From the NCBI GenBank assembly GCA_028870355.1, contig JAGWPU010000078.1:1-39619 (forward strand): 39,619 nt of DNA. Direction: 5' to 3'. Below, piece after piece: positions 25,358 to 34,079 of this stretch. The position numbers and the translations under genes were made by a program. The stretch's first letter is position 1, and each line of letters opens with the position of its first letter. Source of the stretch: Gammaproteobacteria bacterium (GTDB lineage: Bacteria > Pseudomonadota > Gammaproteobacteria > Steroidobacterales > Steroidobacteraceae). The notes under the pieces are model-generated. The model was given only the letters and a program-made list of their open reading frames with translations, was not told the origin of the DNA and searched no databases.

Positions 25358-26581
25358 GTGGCGATGATCGAGACTGCAAGCTCGGGCACGGCGGCGCCGC
25401 ATTACCGCCAGCCGCTGCTCGGAACGCCGTTCCACGCGCGCTCGCGGGCGCTCGCTCAGGTCGACCAGTACGTCGCGTGGTCGGGGTACTCGACCGTCGA
25501 CGTGTACACGACCGTCGAACAGGAGTACTTCGCGATCCGCAACGCCGCGACCGTGTACGACATCACGCCGATGACGAAGTACCGGATCGCGGGCCGGGAC
25601 GCGGTCGCGTACCTCGATCGCCTGGTGACCCGCGACGTCGCACGGCTGCGTACCGGAAGGCTCGGCTATTGCCTGTGGTGCAACGACGACGGTGAACTGG
25701 TCGACGACGGGACGCTGTTCCGTCTCGGCGAGTCGGAGTTCCGGCTCTGCGCCGCGATGCGCCAGATCGACTGGCTCGAGGCGTCGGCGATCGGCTTCGA
25801 CGTGTCGATCGAGGAGGTCACCGAGCGGATCGCGGCGCTGTCGCTGCAGGGTCCGGTGTCCTGCGCGATCCTGAAGGCGGCGGGGCTCGGCGAGGTCGCG
25901 ACCTTGCCGCCGTTCGCGATCGGTCGCTACGATCTCGACGGAATCGAGCTCACGATCTCGCGTAGCGGCTTCACCGGCGATCTCGGCTATGAGATCTGGA
26001 TGGACCCGTCGGCCGCGGAGGCGGTCTGGGACCGCCTGTTCGACGTCGGTCGCAGCCGCGGCTTGCGCGCGATCGGCTCCCGCGCGCTCGACCTCGCGCG
26101 GATCGAGGCGGGATACCTCAGCCCCTGGATCGACTTCGTGCCTGCGGAACACGCGATTCGCGTCGGCCGCGCGCGATCGCCGCTCGAGCTCGGGCTCGAG
26201 CGTTTCGTCGACTTCGACAAGGGTCATTTCACGGGCCGTCGCGCGCTGCTCGAGGAGCGTCGTCGCGGACCGCGCTCCTGCCTCGTCGGCCTCGACGTCG
26301 AGGGCAACAAGCCCGCCCGTGCGGCGCTCCTCTACGCCGACGCGCGCTGCCGGCGCGAGATCGGCGCGGTGACGTCCGCGGTCTGGTCGCCGACCTGCAA
26401 GCGGAACATCGCGATCGCGCGGGTCGATGCGCCGTTCAGTGCGCTCGGCACCTCGCTGTGGGCCGAGATCTATCTGAACCGCGAGCTCGTCTGGGAGCGG
26501 CGCATCACGCGGGCGCGCGTGGTCGAGCGGACGTTCTTCGCGCCGGAACGGCGACGCGCGACGCCGCCGGCGGATTTCTGA
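25358..26581 (+). CDS. GcvT-like tetrahydrofolate-dependent aminomethyltransferase/demethylase family protein
   Basis: Protein of 407 residues of the glycine cleavage T / DmdA / dimethylglycine dehydrogenase C-domain family. Family features are DITPMTKYRIAGRDAVAYLD, the NDDGELVDDGTLFRL folate-site strand, and RSGFTGDLGYEIW. Such proteins move a methyl or methylene group from an N- or S-methyl compound to tetrahydrofolate. It is not GcvT itself: gcvH and gcvP are absent. Next to two flavoproteins it may capture one-carbon units from an N-methyl substrate (inference). Start is GTG 25358 or ATG 25364. Confidence 0.85.
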   Translation: MAMIETASSGTAAPHYRQPLLGTPFHARSRALAQVDQYVAWSGYSTVDVYTTVEQEYFAIRNAATVYDITPMTKYRIAGRDAVAYLDRLVTRDVARLRTGRLGYCLWCNDDGELVDDGTLFRLGESEFRLCAAMRQIDWLEASAIGFDVSIEEVTERIAALSLQGPVSCAILKAAGLGEVATLPPFAIGRYDLDGIELTISRSGFTGDLGYEIWMDPSAAEAVWDRLFDVGRSRGLRAIGSRALDLARIEAGYLSPWIDFVPAEHAIRVGRARSPLELGLERFVDFDKGHFTGRRALLEERRRGPRSCLVGLDVEGNKPARAALLYADARCRREIGAVTSAVWSPTCKRNIAIARVDAPFSALGTSLWAEIYLNRELVWERRITRARVVERTFFAPERRRATPPADF

Positions 26582-26586
26582 CGCCG

Positions 26587-27732
26587 ATGGTCTCCGTGCA
26601 ACAGCAGTCGCTCGCCGAGCGACCGTGGCTCGATCCGAACGCGAAGCCGCAGATCGTGATCGACGGGGTGAGCAAGCGCTTTGGCGGGTTCGCCGCGGTC
26701 GAGCAGGTCAGCCTGAAGATCTACAAGGGCGAGATGTTCGCGCTGGTCGGCGCATCCGGATGCGGGAAAACGACGCTGCTGCGGATGCTCGCGGGCTTCG
26801 CGCAGCCGACGACGGGCCGGATCCTGATCGAGGACGCCGACATGACCGACGTGCCGCCGTACGAGCGGCCCGTGAACATGATGTTCCAGTCCTATGCGCT
26901 GTTCCCGCACATGACGGTCGAGGAGAACGTCGGCTACGGACTGCGCCGCGTGCGCGAGCCGGCGGCGACGAAGGCGAAGCGCATCCGCGAAGCGCTCGAG
27001 ATGGTCCAGCTCGCGGGGATGGAGAAGCGCAAGCCGCACCAGCTTTCCGGCGGCCAGCGGCAACGCGTCGCGCTCGCCCGGGCGCTGATGCGCCGGCCGA
27101 AGGTCCTGCTGCTCGACGAACCCCTGAGCGCGCTCGACAAGAAGTTGCGCGAGCAGACGCAGTTCGAGCTCATGAACATCCAGTATCAGGTCGGGATCAC
27201 GTTCGTCTTCGTCACCCACGACCAGGACGAGGCAATGGCGCTGTCCACGCGGATCGCGGTGATGAACCAGGGGCGCGTGCTCCAGGTCGGCGCCCCGGCC
27301 GAGATCTACGAGTTTCCGACCAACCGGTTCGTCGCCGATTTCGTCGGCACCACGAACCTGTTCGAGGGGGCGGTGCGCCATCAGGACGGCGGCCACGTGA
27401 CGCTGCATTGCCCGGAGACCGGATCGGACCTCCTGGTCGATGATCCCGGGCGCTACGGCGGCGGCGATCGCGTGTGGCTGTCGGTGCGCCCGGAGAAGAT
27501 CAAGCTGTCCAAGCAGCCGACGGACGCGGTCGGCGTGAACCAGTTGAAGGGGACGGTCTGGGAGCTCGGCTACCTCGGGAATCGCTCGACCTACCGGGTC
27601 AAGACCGCGAGCGGAAAGCTGGTCACCGTGTTCGCCCAGAACGAGCGTCGCACCTCCGAATGGGCGATCGACTGGAGCGACGAGGTGTATCTGTGCTGGA
27701 GCGCGGACGCCGGGATCCTGCTGCGCGATTGA
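26587..27732 (+). CDS. Pot-type ABC transporter ATP-binding protein
   Basis: ATPase of 381 residues. Walker [12 protein letters not shown] (about 58-66), signature LSGGQRQRV, Walker [14 protein letters not shown]-loop VTHDQDEA, and a C-terminal TOBE regulatory domain ([11 protein letters not shown] onward, with [10 protein letters not shown]). It matches PotG/PotA. It is the only Pot-type ATPase in the window, so it most likely energises the PotF/PotH/PotI-like parts encoded 10-13 kb away. It is last in the aminotransferase-flavoprotein operon, five bases after the GcvT-like stop, tying transport to that catabolic unit. Confidence 0.92.
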   Translation: MVSVQQQSLAERPWLDPNAKPQIVIDGVSKRFGGFAAVEQVSLKIYKGEMFALVGASGCGKTTLLRMLAGFAQPTTGRILIEDADMTDVPPYERPVNMMFQSYALFPHMTVEENVGYGLRRVREPAATKAKRIREALEMVQLAGMEKRKPHQLSGGQRQRVALARALMRRPKVLLLDEPLSALDKKLREQTQFELMNIQYQVGITFVFVTHDQDEAMALSTRIAVMNQGRVLQVGAPAEIYEFPTNRFVADFVGTTNLFEGAVRHQDGGHVTLHCPETGSDLLVDDPGRYGGGDRVWLSVRPEKIKLSKQPTDAVGVNQLKGTVWELGYLGNRSTYRVKTASGKLVTVFAQNERRTSEWAIDWSDEVYLCWSADAGILLRD

Positions 27733-27792
27733 TGCCGGCGGTGCGGGATGCGCGGCGCCGGTCGGCCGGTGGCCAGCGCGCCCTCTTTATAT

Positions 27793-27810
27793 TATATTGA
27801 TGACATTATA
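27793..27810. promoter_or_regulatory. AT-rich inverted repeat upstream of carnitine dehydrogenase
   Basis: TATATTG-ATGA-CATTATA is an imperfect dyad (6 of 7 arm bases match) in an AT-rich patch (27784-27812) inside otherwise GC-rich DNA. It lies 31 bases before the start at 27841. A candidate operator for a TetR-type regulator, most simply the product of 29342-29965. A similar AT-rich dyad with an ATGAC centre precedes the opposite-strand catabolic operon at 35514. Confidence 0.5.
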
Positions 27811-27840
27811 AAACCACGGCCGCTGGCCAGGATCGCACGC

Positions 27841-29325
27841 GTGAGACAAGTGAAGACCCTCGGACTCCTCGGGACCGGCGTGATCGGCGGCGGCTGGGCC
27901 GCGCGCGCGCTGCACTTTGGCATCGACGTGATCGCGTCGGACGTGAAGCCGGAAATGGAGAACTGGCTGCGCGGCGCGGTCGAGAACGCCGAGCCGGCGC
28001 TCGCGCGACTGACCTCGGCTCCGTTGCCGCCGAAGGGCCGCCTGAGTTTCACGACGAACCTGCGCGAAATGGCCGAGCGGGCCGATTTCATCCAGGAGAA
28101 CATCCCCGAGCAGCTGCCGTTGAAGCAGCGGATCCTTGCGGAGGCGAGCCGCCACGCGGCGCCCGACGTGATCATCGCGTCGAGCACGTCGGGGCTGATG
28201 CCGAGCGATCTGCAGCGCGACATGGTCGCGCCGGAGCGCTTTCTCGTCGCGCACCCGTTCAACCCGGTGTACCTCCTGCCGCTGGTCGAACTGGTCGGCG
28301 GCAAGGCGACCGCGGCCTCGACGATCGAGGCGGCCGCCGTGTACTTCCGTTACATCGGAATGCACCCGCTGCCCGTGCGCCGCGAGGTGCCGGGACACCT
28401 GACCGATCGGCTGCAGGAAGCGCTGTGGCGCGAGATCCTGCACATGGTGAACGACGGAACCGCGACGACCGGCGAGCTGGACGAATCGATCATCTACGGT
28501 CCGGGACTGCGCTGGGCTGCGATGGGCACGAACCTGATCTACCACCTCGCGGGCGGCGAGACCGGGATGCGGCACATGCTCGCGCAATTCGGGCCTTGCC
28601 TGAAATGGCCGTGGACGCGTCTCGAGGCGCCCGAGCTCACCGAGTCGCTGATCGACCGCATGGTCGAGGGGACCCAGGCACAGGCCGCGGGGCGGTCGAT
28701 CCGCGAACTGGAGCGGCTGCGCGACGACTATCTGGTGGCGGTTCAGCAGGCGCTGCGCCAGTACGACATCGGTGCCGGATCGACGCTGCGCGCGCTCGAA
28801 GAGCGTCTGTACGCGGACGCGGCGAAATCGGCGCAGGCGCTCGACATCGACGCGCCGAAGCCGCTGCGGCTCATCGACACCGTCGTGCGCCCGGAGTGGG
28901 TGGACTACAACGCGCACATGACCGACGCGCAGTACCTCACCGTGTTCGGCGATGCGATGGACGTGCTGTACCGGCTGATCGGGATCGACGCGGGCTATCG
29001 CAAGGGCGGCCGGATGTTCTACGACGTCGAGACGCACATCAAGTACCTGAAGGAAGTGAAGGCCGGGGAAGGCATCTGCGTCGAGACGCAGGTGCTCGCG
29101 GCCGATGCGAAGCGCCTGCACGTGTTCCACGCGCTGCGCCGGCGCGCCGACGGCGAACTGCTCGCGACCGGCGAGCAGATGCACCTGCACGTCGACACCG
29201 CGGCGGCGAAGGCGGCGGCGCTCGGCACGGCGGTCCGCGCACGGCTCGACCGGATCGCGAAGGCGCACGCGGGCCTCGCACGGCCGGTCCAGGCCGGGCG
29301 GCGCATCGGCGACCGGAACGTCTGA
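27841..29325 (+). CDS. L-carnitine 3-dehydrogenase fused to betainyl-CoA thioesterase domain
   Basis: Bifunctional protein of 494 residues from the GTG at 27841 (a second GTG at 27850 is possible). Residues 1-320 are a 3-hydroxyacyl-CoA dehydrogenase-type fold: NAD motif GTGVIGGGWA (11-20), catalytic H138 and E150 in VAHPFNPVYLLPLVE. Residues about 342-475 are a hotdog thioesterase (PEWVDYNAHM, D355/H359). This fusion is known for carnitine dehydrogenases that oxidise L-carnitine to 3-dehydrocarnitine and whose second domain hydrolyses betainyl-CoA to glycine betaine. The matching cleavage enzyme is encoded at 34566-35465. A TetR regulator follows after 16 bases. Confidence 0.92.
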   Translation: MRQVKTLGLLGTGVIGGGWAARALHFGIDVIASDVKPEMENWLRGAVENAEPALARLTSAPLPPKGRLSFTTNLREMAERADFIQENIPEQLPLKQRILAEASRHAAPDVIIASSTSGLMPSDLQRDMVAPERFLVAHPFNPVYLLPLVELVGGKATAASTIEAAAVYFRYIGMHPLPVRREVPGHLTDRLQEALWREILHMVNDGTATTGELDESIIYGPGLRWAAMGTNLIYHLAGGETGMRHMLAQFGPCLKWPWTRLEAPELTESLIDRMVEGTQAQAAGRSIRELERLRDDYLVAVQQALRQYDIGAGSTLRALEERLYADAAKSAQALDIDAPKPLRLIDTVVRPEWVDYNAHMTDAQYLTVFGDAMDVLYRLIGIDAGYRKGGRMFYDVETHIKYLKEVKAGEGICVETQVLAADAKRLHVFHALRRRADGELLATGEQMHLHVDTAAAKAAALGTAVRARLDRIAKAHAGLARPVQAGRRIGDRNV

Positions 29326-29341
29326 TCCGACGGAGGCGCCC

Positions 29342-29965
29342 GTGCCGAAGATCGTCGACCATGCCGAGCGACGCGAGCAGATCGCCCAGGTCGCCTGCCA
29401 GGTCGTCTCCGAGCACGGCTTCGAGCACGCGACGGTCGCCAGGATCGCAAAAGCCGCGGGATACACGACCGGGATGGTCGCGCACTACTACGATTCGAAG
29501 CAGCAGATCATCCTCGCGAGCCTGCGGCTGATGCTGCGCCGGGTCGAGTCTCGCCTCATGCGCCGCCACGAGCGCGGCGTCGACGATCTGTTGAGCGTGC
29601 TCGCGGAGACGCTGCCGATCGACGCGCAGCGCCACACCGAGTGTGCGTTCTGGATGGCCTTCTGGGGCCACGTGTCGGCGGATCGCCGGCTGCGCCGTCT
29701 GAACGCGTGGGTGCACCGGGAGTACATGCGCCTGTACGCGCGTTGCTTCGATGCACACTGGCCGGCGTCGACGCGCTGGCCGAAATCCGTGCGCGACACG
29801 GTGCTCAAGTCGACGGTGACCTTCATCAACGGGTTGACCGCGAGCGCGGTCACGAGTCCGGCCGACTGGCCAGCGACCGCCCAGCTCGCGCAACTGCGTC
29901 AACAGCTCGAGATGCTGCGTGCGTGGGCCGAGTCGCGGCAGACGCGCGCAGCGGCGAATTCATGA
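29342..29965 (+). CDS. TetR/BetI-type transcriptional regulator
   Basis: Regulator of 207 residues starting at GTG 29342 after a GGAGG site. Helix-turn-helix: ATVARIAKAAGYTTGMVAHYYDSKQQI. The C-terminal half has the BetI-like FWMAFWGHVSADRRLRRLN segment. It sits between the carnitine dehydrogenase and acyl-CoA dehydrogenase genes and is probably cotranscribed with them, so it is the natural candidate for controlling carnitine catabolism, possibly through the AT-rich dyads at 27793 and 35514. Unlike the two other TetR proteins in the window, it carries no extra domain. Confidence 0.9.
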   Translation: MPKIVDHAERREQIAQVACQVVSEHGFEHATVARIAKAAGYTTGMVAHYYDSKQQIILASLRLMLRRVESRLMRRHERGVDDLLSVLAETLPIDAQRHTECAFWMAFWGHVSADRRLRRLNAWVHREYMRLYARCFDAHWPASTRWPKSVRDTVLKSTVTFINGLTASAVTSPADWPATAQLAQLRQQLEMLRAWAESRQTRAAANS

Positions 29966-29977
29966 GGAGCGATCGGA

Positions 29978-31141
29978 ATGGATTTTGCGCTGACCGAAGA
30001 ACAGGAACTCATCGTCAAGACCACGCGGGACTTCGTGCGCAAGGAGCTCTATCCGCATGAAGCCGAGATCGAGGCGACCGGCGTCCTGCGCGACGAACTC
30101 CTCGCGCAGCTGAAGGCGAAGGCGATCGCCGCCGGACTCTACGCCGCGAACATGCCGGCCGAGGTCGGCGGCGCGGGGCTCGACACGGTCGCGTGGATCC
30201 TGTACGAGAAGGAGCTCGGCGCGACCAACTACGCCTTGCACTGGTCCTGCGTGGGACGTCCGTCGAACATCCTGCTCGCCTGCGAAGGCGAGCAACGCGA
30301 GCGCTACCTGCTGCCGGCGGTGCGCGGTGAGCGGGTCGAGTGCCTCGCGATGACCGAACCGGGCGCGGGTTCCGACGTCCGCGGGATGAAGACCACCGCG
30401 ATTCTCTCGGGCGGGGACTTCGTGATCAACGGCACGAAGCACTTCATCAGTCACGCCGACCATTCCGACTTCGTGATCCTGTTCGCGGCGTCGGGCGAGG
30501 AGACGGGGACCCATGGCGTGCGCAAGAAGATCACCGCGTTCCTGATCGATCGGGGCCATCCCGGCTTCACGATCCGCCCGGGCTACCGCAACGTCTCGCA
30601 TCGCGGTTACACGAACAGCATCCTCGAATTCAACGATTGTCGGGTGCCGAAGTCGGCGGTCCTCGGCGAGGTGCACCGGGGCTTCGAGGTCGCGAACAGC
30701 TGGCTCGGTGCGACCCGCCTGCAGGTCGCGGCGACCTGCCTCGGCCGCGCCGAGCGGGCGCTCGATCTCGCGACCCAGTGGGCCGCCGAGCGCACGCAGT
30801 TCGGCCAGAAGATCGGCAAGTTCCAGGGGGTCGGCTTCAAGCTCGCCGACATGGTGACCGAGTTGCGGGCGGCGGAGTTGCTGGTACTGCACGCCGCGTG
30901 GAAATACGATCAGAAGACCGCGACCGACATGGACATGGCGATCGCGAAGCTGAAGGCGAGCGAGATGCTCGCAATGGTCGCGGACGAGGCCTTGCAGATC
31001 CACGGCGGGATGGGCCTGATGAGCGACCTGCCGCTCGAGCGCATCTGGCGCGATGCACGCATCGAGCGGATCTGGGAGGGGACCAGCGAGATCCAGCGAC
31101 TGATCATCTCGCGCGCGCTGCTGCGCCCGCTCGGCGGCTGA
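29978..31141 (+). CDS. Acyl-CoA dehydrogenase, probably gamma-butyrobetainyl-CoA or crotonobetainyl-CoA specific
   Basis: FAD enzyme of 387 residues, standard length. Motifs CLAMTEPGAGSDVRG and RIWEGTSEIQRL, with catalytic glutamate at E367; QIHGGMGLM precedes it. An AGGAG site lies eight bases before the ATG. Placed between carnitine dehydrogenase and a CaiD-like hydratase, it most plausibly interconverts gamma-butyrobetainyl-CoA and crotonobetainyl-CoA, as CaiA-family enzymes do (inference from context). It ends at a strong convergent inverted repeat. Confidence 0.88.
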   Translation: MDFALTEEQELIVKTTRDFVRKELYPHEAEIEATGVLRDELLAQLKAKAIAAGLYAANMPAEVGGAGLDTVAWILYEKELGATNYALHWSCVGRPSNILLACEGEQRERYLLPAVRGERVECLAMTEPGAGSDVRGMKTTAILSGGDFVINGTKHFISHADHSDFVILFAASGEETGTHGVRKKITAFLIDRGHPGFTIRPGYRNVSHRGYTNSILEFNDCRVPKSAVLGEVHRGFEVANSWLGATRLQVAATCLGRAERALDLATQWAAERTQFGQKIGKFQGVGFKLADMVTELRAAELLVLHAAWKYDQKTATDMDMAIAKLKASEMLAMVADEALQIHGGMGLMSDLPLERIWRDARIERIWEGTSEIQRLIISRALLRPLGG

Positions 31142-31142
31142 C

Positions 31143-31199
31143 GAGCGAGACGCTCCGCAGGCGAAGCGGGGCCTTGCTTCGTCTCGGAGCGCTTCGCTC
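31143..31199. terminator. Nested inverted repeat between convergent operons, probable bidirectional terminator
   Basis: Outer arms at 31143-31157 and 31185-31199 pair at 13 of 15 positions (GAGCGA..CGCTCCG with CGGAGCG..TCGCTC). An inner pair (CGAAGC at 31162-31167 with GCTTCG at 31176-31181) extends the stem. It fills the 70-base gap between the acyl-CoA dehydrogenase and CaiD-like stops. There is no T-run, so termination by structure alone is uncertain. Confidence 0.55.
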
Positions 31200-31211
31200 G
31201 GACACCGGGTA

Positions 31212-32003
31212 TTAGCGCCCGGTCCAGCGGGGTTCGCGCTTCTCCGAGAACGCGCGCGTGCCTTCCTTCAGGTCGTCGGAACGGATCACCTTTTGTACCG
31301 CGTCCAGCGCGTCGTGCAGCAGGAACGCCTCGTTCTCCGAGACGGCCTCGGTGCGGCGGATCAGCTGCTTGATCGCCGGGAACAGCAGCGGTGGGCCGTC
31401 GGCGAGTTGCTGCGCGATCTCGCGAGCCTTCGCGACCGCCTGACCCTTGGGCACCACGTGATTCGCGAGGCCCCAGTGCTTCGCCTCGTTCGCGTCCATC
31501 CAGCGGCCGGTCATCAGGAACTCGACCGCGACGTGGTAGGGGATGCGACGCGGCAACTTGATCGTGCCCGCATCGGCGAGCACGCCGACGTTGATCTCCG
31601 GCAGCGCAAACTTCGCGTGCTCCTCCATCACGATGATGTCCGTGCCGAGCACGATCTCGAAGCCGCCGCCGCAGGCGATCCCGTTCACCGCCGAGATCAG
31701 CGGCTTGTTCAGGTTGCGAGGGTAGTTCAAGCCGCCGAACCCGCCGACGCCCCAGTCCTCGTCGGACTTCTCGCCGGCGGCGGCCGCCTTCAGATCCCAC
31801 CCCGGGCAGAAGAACCGGTCGCCGGCGCCGGTCACGATCGCGACCCGCAGCGCCGGATCGTCACGGAACGCGCTGAAGACGTCGTTCAGGCGGCGGCTCG
31901 CCGCCAGATCGATCGCATTCGCCTTGGGGCGGTCGATCGTCACCTCGAGGATCGCGCCACGCGCCTCGGTCCGGATGCCATCCTTCATCGTCGCTTCGGA
32001 CAT
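31212..32003 (-). CDS. caiD: Carnitinyl-CoA dehydratase, CaiD-like enoyl-CoA hydratase
   Basis: Crotonase-fold enzyme of 263 residues that hydrates crotonobetainyl-CoA to L-carnitinyl-CoA. It follows E. coli CaiD along its length: ILEVTIDRPKANAID, FCPGWDLKAAAAGE, DWGVGGFGGL, and the C-terminal FSEKREPRWTGR. The two catalytic glutamates expected in CaiD correspond to E116 (CGGGFE) and E136 (FALPE). Last gene of a four-gene minus-strand operon; the ligase stop is three bases upstream of its start. The symbol is by family; activity is inferred from similarity and context. Confidence 0.88.
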   Translation of the reverse strand: MSEATMKDGIRTEARGAILEVTIDRPKANAIDLAASRRLNDVFSAFRDDPALRVAIVTGAGDRFFCPGWDLKAAAAGEKSDEDWGVGGFGGLNYPRNLNKPLISAVNGIACGGGFEIVLGTDIIVMEEHAKFALPEINVGVLADAGTIKLPRRIPYHVAVEFLMTGRWMDANEAKHWGLANHVVPKGQAVAKAREIAQQLADGPPLLFPAIKQLIRRTEAVSENEAFLLHDALDAVQKVIRSDDLKEGTRAFSEKREPRWTGR

Positions 32004-32006
32004 CGT

Positions 32007-34079
32007 TCACTCCTCCGTCCAACGGATCAATGCGTCGACGGCCGCGACTCCGCGGCCCACCGGTCTCACGATCAAGGGATTGACGTCGATCTCGGCGAGC
32101 CGTTCGACGTTCATCGCCGCGAATTCGCCGACCCGCCGGATCGCCTCCACCAGCGCGGCCACGTCGCCCGGCGGCTTGCCGCGGTACCCCGCGAGCAGGC
32201 GGGCGACCCGGGTGCGCGCGAGCGCGTCCCGGATCGTCTCGTCGGTCCAGGGCGGGAGCAGCGCAACCGAGTCGGCGAGCCACTCCGTGAGCACGCCGCC
32301 CGCGCCGAGCACGAGCACCTGCCCGAACTGCGGATCGACGATCACGCCGACCAGGACTTCGGCGACCCCGTCGACGATCATCTCCTCGACGAGGAGCGAA
32401 TCCGACAGGGCGGCGAGGCGAGCCGCCGCCGCGGTCGCCGCGGCGTGGTCGCGGAGGTCGAGCACCACGCCGCCGACCTCGGTCTTGTGCTCGAGGTGTG
32501 CCGCCAGGGCCTTGATCACGACCGGGAAGCCGATCGCCGCGGCGGCGTCGGCCGCCTCGGCGGGCGTTGCGACCGCGTTGCGCGGGATCGCGACGCCGTG
32601 GCGTGCGAGGACCGCCTTGCCGTCCCGCTCGTCCGATCCGCGTGCGCGGGACGCGTCGATGCGCCGGCGCGGGATCCGCAGGTCGACGCCCGGGCCGCGC
32701 CAGGCGCGGCCGACCGCTCCCGCCGCCGACAGCGCTTCGAGACCTTCGCGCAGGCCCTGCAGCGGCACGACGCCGCCGCGCAGGCACTTGCCGCGGATCC
32801 GCTCGCCCATCGTCTCCGGGAGCGAGGAGAGCAGCGCGACGCGGGGTCCGGCCCCGGCTGCGACGTCGATGTACTCGTCGATCACCACGTCGAAGGCCGA
32901 GGTATCGGTCTTGCCGTCCGGCGGACAGTCGAGCATGAAGCCGACCGCGTCGTACCCGCCCTCGAGCACCGCCGCGAACACCTTGCGCAAGGCCGGCGGG
33001 TCGAACCACAGGTACGTGTGCATGTCGAACGGATTCGCGATGCTCACGCGATCGCCAAGCAGCGCCGCGAGACGCTCGGCCTGAGGCGCCGGAATCGACG
33101 GGAACTCGATCGGCAGATCCCGCGCGACGTCGGCGGTCATCGCCATGTCGCCGCCGGAAGCGCCGATGATCGCGATCTTCCCGCCGCCGGTCGGGCCGCC
33201 GACGTGGAAGACCTTCAAGGTCTCGCACAGCGCGCCGAGGGTGTCGCAGCGGGCGATGCCGGCCTGCCGGCAGAATGCGTCGAACACCGAGTCGGCGCCG
33301 GCGAGCGCCCCGGTGTGGCTGTGCGCGGTCCTCGCGGCCGCAGCGGTGCGGCCGGACTTGATCGCCGCGATCGGCTTGCCCGCGCGCCGTGCGACCTCGG
33401 CGGCGCGCGCGAAGCGGGCCGGATCCTGGATCCCTTCGAGGTACAGGCCGAACGCAGTGACCCGTGGGTCGTGCGCGAGCGTCTCGATCAGGTCCTCGAC
33501 CGCGATGCGGGTCTGGTTGCCGACCGAGAACAGATAGCCGATCGGGAGCGATCGCTGGTTGAACATCAGCGTGAGCGCGAGCGTTCCGCTCTGGCAGATC
33601 ATCGCGACCCCGCGATCCGGCGAAGCGCCGACGATCTGGTCCGGCATCATCGCGACGCGGTCGAAGAAATTCACGAACCCGTAGCAGTTCGGGCCGAAGA
33701 ACGGCAGGTCACCAGCACGCTCGCACAGTGCCGCGGTCAACTGCCGCCCGAGCTCGGTGCCGGTCTCCGAGAAGCCGGAGCTGAAGCACACGAACCCGCC
33801 GGTTCCGCGGCGCGCGAGCGCCGCCGCGACTCCGGGCACCTCGGTGTTCGGCACCGCGAGGAACGCCGCGTCGGGCGCATCGGGCAATTCGTCGACCGAG
33901 CGAACCACCGGGGCGTCCGGCGTCGACGGTCGGGTCGGGTGCACGCGCCAGATCGGACCCGCGAAGCCGATCGTGCGGCTGCCGGCGGCGACGGCGTCGG
34001 TCCAGGCACTCGCGCCGATCAGCGCGATGCTGCGCGGCGCGATCAGCCGGCGCAAGGCGGTGGAACTCATCCCGGTCAT
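32007..34079 (-). CDS. NDP-forming acyl-CoA ligase (fused alpha/beta), probable betaine-CoA ligase
   Basis: Protein of 690 residues with the acetyl-CoA synthetase (ADP-forming) architecture: CoA-binding domain (1-130, IALIGAS), succinyl-CoA ligase-like domain (about 150-290) with the phosphohistidine motif SHTGALAG (H255), and a C-terminal ATP-grasp domain (about 470-690, PVVIKALAAHLEHKTEVGG and EIDVNPLIVRP). It makes an acyl-CoA from acid, CoA and NTP. In this operon it is likely to activate carnitine, crotonobetaine or gamma-butyrobetaine, the job of AMP-forming CaiC in E. coli. The ATG at 34079 overlaps the thioesterase stop; a second Met at 34070 is an alternative. Confidence 0.87.
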   Translation of the reverse strand: MTGMSSTALRRLIAPRSIALIGASAWTDAVAAGSRTIGFAGPIWRVHPTRPSTPDAPVVRSVDELPDAPDAAFLAVPNTEVPGVAAALARRGTGGFVCFSSGFSETGTELGRQLTAALCERAGDLPFFGPNCYGFVNFFDRVAMMPDQIVGASPDRGVAMICQSGTLALTLMFNQRSLPIGYLFSVGNQTRIAVEDLIETLAHDPRVTAFGLYLEGIQDPARFARAAEVARRAGKPIAAIKSGRTAAAARTAHSHTGALAGADSVFDAFCRQAGIARCDTLGALCETLKVFHVGGPTGGGKIAIIGASGGDMAMTADVARDLPIEFPSIPAPQAERLAALLGDRVSIANPFDMHTYLWFDPPALRKVFAAVLEGGYDAVGFMLDCPPDGKTDTSAFDVVIDEYIDVAAGAGPRVALLSSLPETMGERIRGKCLRGGVVPLQGLREGLEALSAAGAVGRAWRGPGVDLRIPRRRIDASRARGSDERDGKAVLARHGVAIPRNAVATPAEAADAAAAIGFPVVIKALAAHLEHKTEVGGVVLDLRDHAAATAAAARLAALSDSLLVEEMIVDGVAEVLVGVIVDPQFGQVLVLGAGGVLTEWLADSVALLPPWTDETIRDALARTRVARLLAGYRGKPPGDVAALVEAIRRVGEFAAMNVERLAEIDVNPLIVRPVGRGVAAVDALIRWTEE

